From: DATAPE01 sp034667545
GTDB lineage: Bacteria; Actinomycetota; CADDZG01; WHSQ01
DNA length: 12,026 bases
Direction: 5' to 3'
Assembly: GCA_034667545.1 (NCBI GenBank)
Contig: JAXDJR010000040.1
Coordinates: 1-12,026 of the forward strand
The translations under genes were made by a program, and so were the position numbers. Each line of letters starts with the position of its first letter. The first letter of the stretch is position 1. This document shows, in pieces, positions 1 through 5,095 of the stretch. The notes under the pieces were generated by a model. It made no database searches, was not told where the DNA came from, and saw only the letters and a program-made list of their open reading frames with translations.

Positions 1-660
1 GACGTGGTACGCGATCGGCCGGTCCGTGACCTGGGTGAGGATGTCAGCGGTTGCATCCATCGACACAGCCTCAGGACCTGTCATCTGATAACTGCGGCCC
101 TCGTGCCCGTCGCTCAAGAGCACCGCAACGACGACGTCGGCGATGTCCTCGCGAGTCACCCATGCGACCCGGCCCTCGCCCGCGGGACCGCGGATCACGC
201 CATCGGATCCGGTGAAATAAGGAACGAAGTCGGCGTAAAGGCTCGAGCGCAGGAACGTATAGGTGAATCCCAAGGCCCGGATCTCTTCTTCAGTGGCGAA
301 ATGCTGACGAGCAAGGGTGAACGTGGCGTCCGCTGCGGCTCCCAAGAACGACAGATAGACGATCCTCTCGACGCCGGACTGATGGGCCGCGGCTACGGCC
401 GTCAGGTGTTGCTCCAGTCTGTCCTCGGTTTCCCGCCCGGACACGAGGAACAACGTCCGTGCACCCTCGAGCGCGTGCGTCATCGCCTCGCCGTCTCCGT
501 ACAAAGACGCTGCAACCGGCACCGATTCGTTCAGCTGTGGAGCCTTCGACGGATCACGGACCACGAGGCGTTGGGGGATGTGTCTCTCGGCCAGTCGCCT
601 GGCGACCCGCCCGCCAACTTCGCCGGTAGCACCAGTGATCACGAGCTCCGGCAGGTTCAC
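1..660 (-). CDS. NmrA-like NAD(P)-binding oxidoreductase (3' end outside window)
   Basis: A 220-codon open frame runs off the left edge, so the C-terminus is missing. The N-terminus has a beta strand followed by the dinucleotide-binding motif GATGEVG (residues 10-16, GxxGxxG), and an Arg-Asp pair follows the second strand (about residue 35), a position that in this family often favours NADPH. The sequence FLVSG at the end of strand 4 and a YLSFLGA segment replace the Tyr-x-x-x-Lys catalytic motif of classical short-chain dehydrogenases. That pattern fits the atypical NmrA/QOR2-type branch, whose members act as redox sensors, quinone reductases or NAD(P)H-binding regulators. The GTG start lies four to five residues before the first strand, as usual in the family. 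It begins 4 bp after the stop of the zinc-ribbon gene, so the two are probably cotranscribed and coupled. The substrate cannot be read from sequence. An NAD(P)H quinone reductase is one possibility. Confidence 0.85.
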   Translation of the reverse strand, partial: MNLPELVITGATGEVGGRVARRLAERHIPQRLVVRDPSKAPQLNESVPVAASLYGDGEAMTHALEGARTLFLVSGRETEDRLEQHLTAVAAAHQSGVERIVYLSFLGAAADATFTLARQHFATEEEIRALGFTYTFLRSSLYADFVPYFTGSDGVIRGPAGEGRVAWVTREDIADVVVAVLLSDGHEGRSYQMTGPEAVSMDATADILTQVTDRPIAYHV

Positions 661-664
661 GCGA

Positions 665-832
665 CTACCCAACGGCCTTGTCTCGCGAGTCTCGCGAGCC
701 TCGCCATCTGTGACGGCAATCCCGGCACAGCCAGTAGGCGCGGCCGCCCAGCGGTCTCCTTACGAAAACCATCGTCCACACGAACCGGAAGTGCTGGCAC
801 CTCTCGCATTGCCGCATGGGAACGAGACGCAT
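665..832 (-). CDS. Small zinc-ribbon protein (55 aa)
   Basis: This short frame encodes a basic protein with two Cys-x-x-Cys knuckles (Cys9/Cys12 in QCERCQH and Cys36/Cys39 in WLCRDCRH), each followed closely by a histidine. This is the layout of a single zinc ribbon, and a tail rich in Arg, Ser and Asp follows. The ATG is preferred over a GTG 36 bp upstream because AAGGGG lies 7 bases before it. The gene ends 4 bp before the GTG of the NmrA-like gene, so translational coupling is likely. No named family is recognised. Stand-alone ribbons of this size often bind nucleic acid or another protein, but that is inference. The pairing of Cys knuckles, a good ribosome site and tight spacing make it more than a chance frame. 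Confidence 0.65.
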   Translation of the reverse strand: MRLVPMRQCERCQHFRFVWTMVFVRRPLGGRAYWLCRDCRHRWRGSRDSRDKAVG

Positions 833-1244
833 GATTGTGCCCCTTCGCTCACGGGCACACGTGCTCACACGCGACCCCCCATGCGTTCTTACCCCATCGG
901 GGGCCCTTACACATGCTGCCTTGGGCGATTCGAGGTGCTGGCGAGCATGACAGGCAAACGGAAAACCGTGTCAGCTCCGGCTGACAGGCTGTTCATCCAA
1001 AGGCCACACCGCGTACGAACCGCCGACATCTTCGGCTGCGACGATCAACCCTGTGATGCAAGGGACCGTCTCGACCCGGACCACCGAGGGCAGCTGCCGA
1101 TACTGCGGCCACTTTCAGTCGGACCTCTTGACACATCTCCGCCAAGCTCTCGCAGAGGAACGCATCCTGTTCCTGGCCGAGCAGCCGACGAATTCTCTCG
1201 TGGCCCCCAAACCACAACAAGATCAGGAAGGGAGGTGTCGAAGG
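833..1244. other. Intergenic stretch with no convincing gene
   Basis: About 410 bp lie between the minus-strand zinc-ribbon gene and the next plausible plus-strand start. Several open frames cross the region on both strands, but none has a ribosome site, a recognisable domain or a good start. A plus-strand frame opening with GTG at 1053 contains one CRYCGH knuckle but has no Shine-Dalgarno sequence. A perfect 7-bp hairpin, TGTCAGC-TCCG-GCTGACA, lies at 969-986 and has no T tract. The promoter of the leftward zinc-ribbon/NmrA pair must lie in this stretch, probably within 840-930, but no clear -35/-10 pair is visible. Confidence 0.5.
969..986. repeat. Perfect 7-bp inverted repeat (hairpin)
   Basis: TGTCAGC and GCTGACA flank a TCCG tetraloop. 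No T run follows on either strand, so it is not a typical terminator. It could be a small operator or a chance hairpin. It lies about 140 bp upstream of the zinc-ribbon gene. Confidence 0.4.
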
Positions 1245-1364
1245 ATGAAGTTGTTAGCGGGCGTGGCCATGTCCTGGAGCGTTCTGGCCCTCGCCGTCGC
1301 AAGAGGAAGAGATCGGATGCAACAGATAGAAGAACTCTTCCAGATGCACCGCACTACACTCTGA
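1245..1364 (+). CDS. Possible small membrane peptide (39 aa)
   Basis: A 39-codon frame starts at an ATG preceded by GGGAGGTG about 8 bases upstream, one of the better ribosome sites in this part of the window. The product begins MKLLAGVAMSWSVLALAVAR, a short positively charged start with one hydrophobic helix of about 17 residues. A soluble tail of alternating charged residues follows (RGRDRMQQIEELFQMH). That shape suits a single-pass small membrane protein or an uncleaved signal anchor. The same frame is open further upstream to a GTG at 1053, which would give 103 residues with a CRYCGH knuckle, but that start has no ribosome site. No homologous family is recognised. It stands 81 bp before the DUF2127 gene and could be cotranscribed with it. 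It may also be a chance frame. Confidence 0.4.
   Translation: MKLLAGVAMSWSVLALAVARGRDRMQQIEELFQMHRTTL
1355..1360 (+). promoter_or_regulatory. Candidate -10 box for the DUF2127 gene
   Basis: TACACT matches the actinobacterial -10 pattern TAnnnT and lies about 85 bp before the GTG of the DUF2127 gene. No convincing -35 hexamer is visible at the usual distance, so support is weak. Confidence 0.25.
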
Positions 1365-1445
1365 ACCGAAGCGTCTGCTGCCCCGAAGCCAGGCTGAAGC
1401 CCGGGGCCGGGTGTGCGGAGAGGCGCCTGAGGGTAGACAACACGG

Positions 1446-2306
1446 GTGAAGCAACCCAACGGAACCCCTCCCGGAACGGAAGACACCCAGCGATTCCGCC
1501 CGAAGCTTCGTTATGAGCTGATCGGGTGTGGATTTCACGGTCATGAGCTTGTAGGCACCGACGCTCGCCAGCTCCGCGAACCGGATGCCCTTTTCGCTAG
1601 AGAGGGTGGGGGCCTCCGCTGGTACAGATGCTTGAGGTGTGATTCCTGGCTCCCTCTTCCACCTCCGGCCCACCCGGTACGAGATCATCCACCAGCGCGT
1701 GACGAGCTCGAGCTCCCGCTGCGCGGACGACCCCTCAGGGATCGCTACGTTCTGAGAGCGATCGCCATCGATAGAGCGATCCACGTCTTGGTGCTCGCCG
1801 CCCTGGCGGTCATCATCTTCACCTTCGCCCGTCACAAGGCGATGTTGCGACACGATTACTTCAAGATCCTCGACGATCTTCAAGGGGGGGCCGGGGGCCC
1901 CATCGGGGGCTCGAACACCGGCGCGCTCACCCGTCTGCGCCATTTCTTCAGGATCACCCCTACGCATCTATACGAAGTAGGAGCCTTCGTCATTGGTTAC
2001 GCGGTGCTGGAGGCAGCCGAGATGGTGGGTCTGTGGTTCGCCAAGCGGTGGGCCGAGTATCTAACCTTCGTCGCCACCGCCGTCCTGATCCCCTTCGAGA
2101 TCGGGGAGCTGTTTCACAGCATCACAGTTCTAAAGGTCATCACTTTGGTGATCAATGTGGCCGTTGCCGTCTACCTCCTGTCTGCAAAGAGACTGTTCGG
2201 ACTTCGGGGCGGAGGCAAGGCGGAAGAAGCGGAGCGAGAGCGGGACACGGGTTGGCAGGCGCTAGAACGTTCGAGCCCTGGAACTGAGATCACCCCCGCG
2301 ACCTAA
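1446..2306 (+). CDS. DUF2127 family integral membrane protein with Cys-rich N-terminus
   Basis: The 286-residue product has two parts. The soluble N-terminus (about 1-100) carries Cys28 with nearby histidines (GCGFHGHE) and a Cys62/Cys65 knuckle in RCLRCDSWLP, suggesting bound metal. The C-terminal part has four hydrophobic segments at about 106-127, 175-198, 203-224 and 228-247. It includes the RAIAIDRAIH entry to helix 1 and the EAAEMVGLW stretch typical of DUF2127 membrane proteins. The function of the family is unknown. An acidic/basic tail of about 35 residues follows the last helix. The GTG start is chosen because it sits just before the conserved N-terminal region. The ribosome site is weak (GAGGG, about 13 bases upstream). 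It lies upstream of two genes for secreted proteins on the same strand. The family call is confident and the role is unknown. Confidence 0.8.
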   Translation: MKQPNGTPPGTEDTQRFRPKLRYELIGCGFHGHELVGTDARQLREPDALFAREGGGLRWYRCLRCDSWLPLPPPAHPVRDHPPARDELELPLRGRPLRDRYVLRAIAIDRAIHVLVLAALAVIIFTFARHKAMLRHDYFKILDDLQGGAGGPIGGSNTGALTRLRHFFRITPTHLYEVGAFVIGYAVLEAAEMVGLWFAKRWAEYLTFVATAVLIPFEIGELFHSITVLKVITLVINVAVAVYLLSAKRLFGLRGGGKAEEAERERDTGWQALERSSPGTEITPAT

Positions 2307-2363
2307 GCCCTCTGACGCGCCTACCGTTTCTTAACCCACAGCTTCCTCTCCGTTTAGGAATCG

Positions 2364-2413
2364 CCAACCTGCTGCTTCATCGCCCCTCCCTATCGTCGTT
2401 CTCGACAGGTTGG
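2364..2413 (+). repeat. 8-bp inverted repeat before a secreted-protein gene
   Basis: CCAACCTG at 2364-2371 and its reverse complement CAGGTTGG at 2406-2413 are separated by 34 bases. The second arm ends 8 bases before the AGGAGG ribosome site of the next gene, so a folded leader could affect access to it. A chance occurrence cannot be excluded. Confidence 0.3.
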
Positions 2414-2433
2414 TTCGACAAAGGAGGAAGCGG

Positions 2434-2802
2434 ATGAAGATGTTGAGCAAGGCGATCTTGGCGGCGTTGGTGGCAGTCATGATCGGCGGGACCATCGCTT
2501 ATGCAAGCGGAGGTCACAGTGTTTCCCCATCCCCGGCGATGACGGCAAAGAGCGTTTCGCCGTCGCCGGGGATGGCCAAGGATGTGCAAGGACTTTGCGA
2601 CGAGGCCGAGCACGCGGGCGATGCTCGGTGCAACGGTGTTCAGGCGCAAGAGGACAACCGCCGAGCCGAAGATCGCAACGACGACCGGAACGGGATCCAG
2701 GAGCAAGAGGGACCTGACGACTCCGGTCATCACTCGAGCAACTCCGGTCCGCGCTCAGACGACCAGGGTTCCTCGGGTCGTGATCACCAGGAAGGCGACT
2801 GA
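2434..2802 (+). CDS. Small secreted, low-complexity acidic protein (122 aa)
   Basis: The ATG at 2434 has a strong AGGAGG site 6 bases upstream, so it is preferred over an in-frame TTG 24 bp earlier. Residues 1-25 are a clear Sec signal peptide (MKMLSKAILAALVAVMIGGT, then IAYAS), with cleavage likely after AYA or AYAS. The mature part starts with an imperfect repeat (SVSPSPAMTAK, then SVSPSPGMAK). It continues with a short segment holding two cysteines (Cys55 and Cys66), possibly disulfide-linked. It ends in a disordered tail rich in Asp, Glu, Asn, Gln, Arg, Ser and Gly. No family is recognised. Composition suggests an extracellular or wall-associated, perhaps cation-binding, protein, but this is inference. 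It precedes a second secreted-protein gene by 68 bp on the same strand, so the two may form an operon. Confidence 0.7.
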   Translation: MKMLSKAILAALVAVMIGGTIAYASGGHSVSPSPAMTAKSVSPSPGMAKDVQGLCDEAEHAGDARCNGVQAQEDNRRAEDRNDDRNGIQEQEGPDDSGHHSSNSGPRSDDQGSSGRDHQEGD

Positions 2803-2870
2803 CGCATCACGCAACAGAACACCACTAGAAAGCCCTCGAGCGACATCACCCAATCGAAAGGAACTCCAGC

Positions 2871-3260
2871 ATGACAAAGATGATCCGGTTCGGACTGGCA
2901 CTTGCACTGGTGTCGGCGGCACTACTCCCCATGGCCGCGGAGGCCAGGGGTGGCGGGGTCCAGGTAACCAGGTCCGGGAAGTGCGCCCCTCACACCACCT
3001 GGAAGCTCAAGCTCAGCAAAGACGACGGCAGGATCGAGACGGACTTCGAAGTCGACCAGAACCGTGTCGGTCGCGACTGGAAGGTCACCCTGAAGCACAA
3101 CGGGAACCGCTTCTTCAGGGGCGTGCGCACCACACAAGCTCCCAGCGGCTCGTTCGAGGTGCGCAGATTCACCACCAATGCGCCCCGCAGCGACAAGATC
3201 GTGGCCAGGGCTCGCAACCTTCGCTCCGGCGTGCTCTGCAAAGGCACCGCGAGGATCTAG
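2871..3260 (+). CDS. Small secreted protein of unknown function (129 aa)
   Basis: Residues 1-25 form a typical signal peptide (MTKMIRFGLALALVSAALLP, then MAAEA), with cleavage after AEA. The mature protein is basic and predicted to be beta-rich, with alternating strands such as TWKLKLSKDDGRIETDFEV and WKVTLKHNG. A cysteine near each end (Cys38 and Cys123) could form one disulfide that closes a compact sandwich. I recall similar secreted proteins in Actinobacteria but can name no function. The start has AAAGGA about 9 bases upstream. It follows the acidic secreted protein on the same strand and ends just before a hairpin terminator, so it is probably the last gene of that unit. An extracellular structural or binding role is a guess. 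Confidence 0.75.
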   Translation: MTKMIRFGLALALVSAALLPMAAEARGGGVQVTRSGKCAPHTTWKLKLSKDDGRIETDFEVDQNRVGRDWKVTLKHNGNRFFRGVRTTQAPSGSFEVRRFTTNAPRSDKIVARARNLRSGVLCKGTARI

Positions 3261-3280
3261 CTCAGCCGATCCCGCAAAAC

Positions 3281-3314
3281 GACCGAGGTCCCCCAACCGG
3301 GGCCCTCGGTCTTT
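3281..3314 (+). terminator. Rho-independent-like terminator
   Basis: GACCGAGGTCCCC pairs with GGGGCCCTCGGTC (13 bp, one mismatch) around a small loop and is followed by TTT. It begins about 20 bp after the stop of the small secreted protein and would end that transcription unit. The T run is short, as is common in high-GC bacteria. Confidence 0.7.
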
Positions 3315-3390
3315 GCGCGGAGGTTCTTGCCCGGGCCTCGGTTCGGCGCCACCCGATAAAGCCGACAGTCGAACCCGTCTGCCTGACCGC

Positions 3391-3423
3391 TTTCACCATC
3401 TCTTAATCCGTCCCCGCTAGCCT
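3391..3423 (+). promoter_or_regulatory. Pho-box-like promoter of the LamG gene
   Basis: Two half-sites 11 bp apart, TTCACC at 3392-3397 and TTAATC at 3403-3408, resemble the 11-bp direct-repeat units bound by PhoP-type response regulators in Actinobacteria. GCTAGCCT starts 13 bp after the second half-site, supplying a -10 box TAGCCT at 3418-3423. The LamG start follows 32 bases later, leaving room for a short leader with AGGGGG. The site at 8181-8213 has exactly the same spacing, which supports a shared regulator. Phosphate-starvation control is inferred from known PHO boxes and has not been shown. Confidence 0.55.
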
Positions 3424-3454
3424 GACTTCTCTCGGACTGAAGCAGGGGGCTTAC

Positions 3455-4216
3455 GTGAGAACCAGGACGAAACTCGCGCCAGCGTTGGCGATGGCACTCG
3501 TACTAGCGACGGGAACCGCCACTGCGTCTGGCGTCCACTACAAGAACGTGATCACCCGGACCCACCCCATCGCATATTGGCGGCTGGGGGAACGATCGGG
3601 TTCGATCGCTCACACGGTTGTCGGCCGGCACCCCGGCACCTACAAGGGGGCACCACGGCTGGGCCGCCCTGGGCTTATCCGGCACAATCCCAACACTGCT
3701 CCGCACTTCGACGGGGTCGACGACCGCATCAAGGCCAACAGTCTGACCAATCGCACGAAAGCAGGTTGGTCCCGGGGCTACACGTTGGAAGCGTGGGTCG
3801 TGACTCGAACGACAACGGCTGAAGAGCACATCATGTCGTTCAACCACCGAAACGGTGGCACCAACATCGCCATCTTTCGCGATGAACCGTCGAACCGGTT
3901 CAAGTTCCACGACTGTGAAGGGAGGACGTGCGTCGATGTCTACTCCAAGACAACACCCGTGATCGGGAAGATCTATCAAGTTGCAGTGACGGTAAATGGC
4001 TCCAATCGTGGTCATCTCTATGTAAACGGCAGGGCAGAAGCTTCATTCGTGTCAGCCAAACGGCCGGTCCACCGAGCCAAGTTCACCATCGGCGCCGACT
4101 ACGACAAAGGACCAAAGGTGACCTCCTTTTGGCACGGCAAGATCGACGAAGCCGTCGTCTATGCCCACGCCCTGACTGCCCGAGAGATAGCAGCCCAATG
4201 GGCGGCGGGCACCTAG
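3455..4216 (+). CDS. Secreted LamG-like (concanavalin A fold) protein
   Basis: The 253-residue product starts with a signal peptide (about 1-25, ending TATASG). It then consists of one LamG-like jelly-roll domain of the laminin_G_3/concanavalin A-like lectin-glucanase type. Landmarks are HPIAYWRLGE (37-46), HFDGVDDRI (84-92), YTLEAWV (109-115), a Cys154/Cys159 pair in DCEGRTC, LYVNG (188-192) and the closing strand GKIDEAVVYAHALTAREI (228-245). This is the usual length for a single free-standing domain. No catalytic glycosidase residues are evident, so binding of a glycan or other ligand outside the cell is more likely than hydrolysis. The GTG start has AGGGGG five bases upstream. The gene has its own Pho-box-like promoter, which suggests expression in low phosphate. 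It ends convergently with the tRNA-Sec region. Confidence 0.85.
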   Translation: MRTRTKLAPALAMALVLATGTATASGVHYKNVITRTHPIAYWRLGERSGSIAHTVVGRHPGTYKGAPRLGRPGLIRHNPNTAPHFDGVDDRIKANSLTNRTKAGWSRGYTLEAWVVTRTTTAEEHIMSFNHRNGGTNIAIFRDEPSNRFKFHDCEGRTCVDVYSKTTPVIGKIYQVAVTVNGSNRGHLYVNGRAEASFVSAKRPVHRAKFTIGADYDKGPKVTSFWHGKIDEAVVYAHALTAREIAAQWAAGT

Positions 4217-4240
4217 ACCAACCGAGACGAGCTTCAGCCG

Positions 4241-4298
4241 AGGCGGGTCCGCCGGAGCTGGCGAAGCTAGCCGGAGGCGGACGGGAATCGAACCCGCC
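4241..4298 (-). repeat. Truncated copy of the tRNA-Sec 3' end
   Basis: Bases 4273-4298 repeat 26 bp of the tRNA-Sec gene exactly (T arm and 3' acceptor strand, at 4366-4391), displaced by 93 bp. The similarity continues past the tRNA 3' end in imperfect form: AGGCGGGTCC is present in both copies, with a roughly 10-bp insertion in this one. The CCA of the intact gene is changed to GCT, and the 5' half, including the anticodon arm, is absent. It is thus a non-functional remnant. It could come from tandem duplication or from an element that once integrated at the tRNA gene. Confidence 0.75.
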
Positions 4299-4361
4299 GG
4301 GGAGCCGCGCATGCGGCGGGGCGGATGAGATGGGCACCGGGTGAGGCGGGTCCGGCGAAGC

Positions 4362-4456
4362 TGGCGGAGGCGGACGGGAATCGAACCCGCCCACCGGGGA
4401 TCGCCCGGCGCACTGGTTTTGAAGACCAGGAGGGACACCAGTCCCCTTTCGCCTCC
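4362..4456 (-). tRNA. selC: tRNA-Sec (anticodon UCA)
   Basis: The 95-nt gene has the hallmarks of bacterial selenocysteine tRNA: an extended acceptor stem, a six-pair D stem closed by a TGGT tetraloop (nt 11-26), anticodon loop CTTCAAA giving UCA at nt 35-37 (plus-strand bases 4420-4422), a long variable arm built on a CCGGG/CCCGG stem, a TTCGATT T-loop and an encoded CCA. Length and anticodon position agree base for base with E. coli tRNA-Sec as I recall it. Its product is charged with serine, converted to selenocysteinyl-tRNA and delivered by SelB to UGA codons. One oddity is that the eighth acceptor position reads A8 opposite C84, a mismatch. No selA, selB or selD is in the window. The gene follows the methyltransferase gene on the same strand, with a candidate -10 box between them. 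Confidence 0.93.
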
Positions 4457-4469
4457 CACGAAGGCGCGA

Positions 4470-4475
4470 AGCCTA
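4470..4475 (-). promoter_or_regulatory. Candidate -10 box for tRNA-Sec
   Basis: On the minus strand TAGGCT lies 13 bases upstream of the mature tRNA 5' end, which allows a start site about 7 bases before the tRNA. No good -35 hexamer is seen. Confidence 0.35.
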
Positions 4476-4492
4476 GCGGCGCATGCCGACGA

Positions 4493-4532
4493 GAACAGAG
4501 ACCAAGCCGTCTCTGTTCGGATCTGAACAGAG
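4493..4532. repeat. Competing hairpins built from three copies of one 8-bp word
   Basis: GAACAGAG (4493-4500), its complement CTCTGTTC (4511-4518) and GAACAGAG again (4525-4532) can pair in two exclusive ways. One is a perfect 10-bp stem (4493-4502 with 4509-4518, six-base loop). The other is a perfect 8-bp stem (4511-4518 with 4525-4532, six-base loop). It lies just past the stop of the methyltransferase gene and before tRNA-Sec on the same strand. No T tract follows, so a simple intrinsic terminator is unlikely. A processing signal, attenuator-like switch or protein site is possible. Confidence 0.6.
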
Positions 4533-4552
4533 CCCCCCAATCCGGACGAACG

Positions 4553-5074
4553 CTACAGGGCCAGACGAAGCCTTTCGGGGGCCTCCTCGACAGGATGACC
4601 CTCGAGGCCAAGGAGGAAGTACTTACGCTCGAGCCCTCCGCCGAAACCGCCGATCGCTCCCCCGGCCGCCACCACACGATGGCAGGGAATCACGATAGGG
4701 ATCGGGTTTCGCCCCACCGCTCCCCCCACTGCACGTGGGTAGCTCTTGACTCGCGCCGCCAGGGCGCCATAGGTGATCAGATCGCCGAAGGGCACCTGGG
4801 TCAGCGCACCGAGCACCCTCTTGCCGAACCGGCTGGCGAGCGACAGATCCAACGGCAGCGCGAAAGATCGCCGTTCGCCCGAGAGATATTCGTCCAGCTG
4901 CGCTCGCACGCCCGGGATCGATGTCACTCGCTGCACATCGTCGAATGCCAGTTCGAGCCGGACCAGCGCAGCAGCGGGGTCGTCCCAGTGGATCAGGCAC
5001 AGACCATCCGAGGAAACGCCAATGAGAAGCTCGCCTATCGGCGATGGCTGAAAGTAATAGCGAACCGACCGCAT
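4553..5074 (-). CDS. ogt: Methylated-DNA--protein-cysteine S-methyltransferase
   Basis: This suicide repair enzyme transfers the alkyl group from O6-alkylguanine (and O4-alkylthymine) in DNA to its own cysteine. The 173-residue length fits the Ogt/MGMT family. The N-terminal ribonuclease-H-like part starts FQPSPIGELLIG. The C-terminal winged-helix domain has VPFGDLITYGALA (94-106), the Arg-finger segment RAVGGAVGRNP (114-124) and the active site IPCHRVV with nucleophile Cys131, followed by GGFGGGLERK. All key residues are intact. The ATG has no useful Shine-Dalgarno sequence, but TAAAGT lies 6 bases upstream, so the mRNA is probably leaderless. It is divergent from the PAC2 gene and lies upstream of tRNA-Sec on the same strand. 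Ogt is the closest name; ada-type fusion domains are absent. Confidence 0.95.
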   Translation of the reverse strand: MRSVRYYFQPSPIGELLIGVSSDGLCLIHWDDPAAALVRLELAFDDVQRVTSIPGVRAQLDEYLSGERRSFALPLDLSLASRFGKRVLGALTQVPFGDLITYGALAARVKSYPRAVGGAVGRNPIPIVIPCHRVVAAGGAIGGFGGGLERKYFLLGLEGHPVEEAPERLRLAL

Positions 5075-5080
5075 ACCCTT

Positions 5081-5090
5081 ACTTTAGCGT
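5081..5090. promoter_or_regulatory. Overlapping divergent -10 boxes (methyltransferase / PAC2)
   Basis: On the minus strand TAAAGT (5086-5081) ends 6 bases before the methyltransferase ATG. On the plus strand TAGCGT (5085-5090) ends 5 bases before the ATG at 5096. Both fit the TAnnnT-to-start distance of leaderless actinobacterial genes. The two boxes overlap by two bases, so only one promoter could be open at a time. The -35 regions would lie inside the opposite coding sequences. Confidence 0.5.
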
Positions 5091-5095
5091 CGAGC

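Noticed and set aside
4..834. Long plus-strand open frame opposite the NmrA-like gene
   Set aside because: It is antisense to a frame with a clear dinucleotide-binding fold, and its product has no domain and a composition typical of GC-rich shadow frames.
578..1516. 312-codon plus-strand frame across the intergenic stretch
   Set aside because: Low-complexity Arg/Pro/Ser product without start signals. It overlaps the zinc-ribbon and NmrA genes and runs into the DUF2127 gene.
2331..2360. TTAACC with TAGGAA as a third Pho-box-like promoter
   Set aside because: The second half-site is poor (CTTCCT) and the -10 distance is off by two bases from the two matched sites.
4493..4532. LexA/SOS box near the repair gene
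   Set aside because: The actinobacterial SOS box is GAAC-N4-GTTC. Here the words are GTTC-N6-GAAC or GAAC with a longer gap, and they lie downstream of the gene.
4325..5095. Upstream in-frame extension of the PAC2 gene
   Set aside because: It would read through the tRNA-Sec region and antisense to the methyltransferase. Similarity to PAC2 starts only after 5108.
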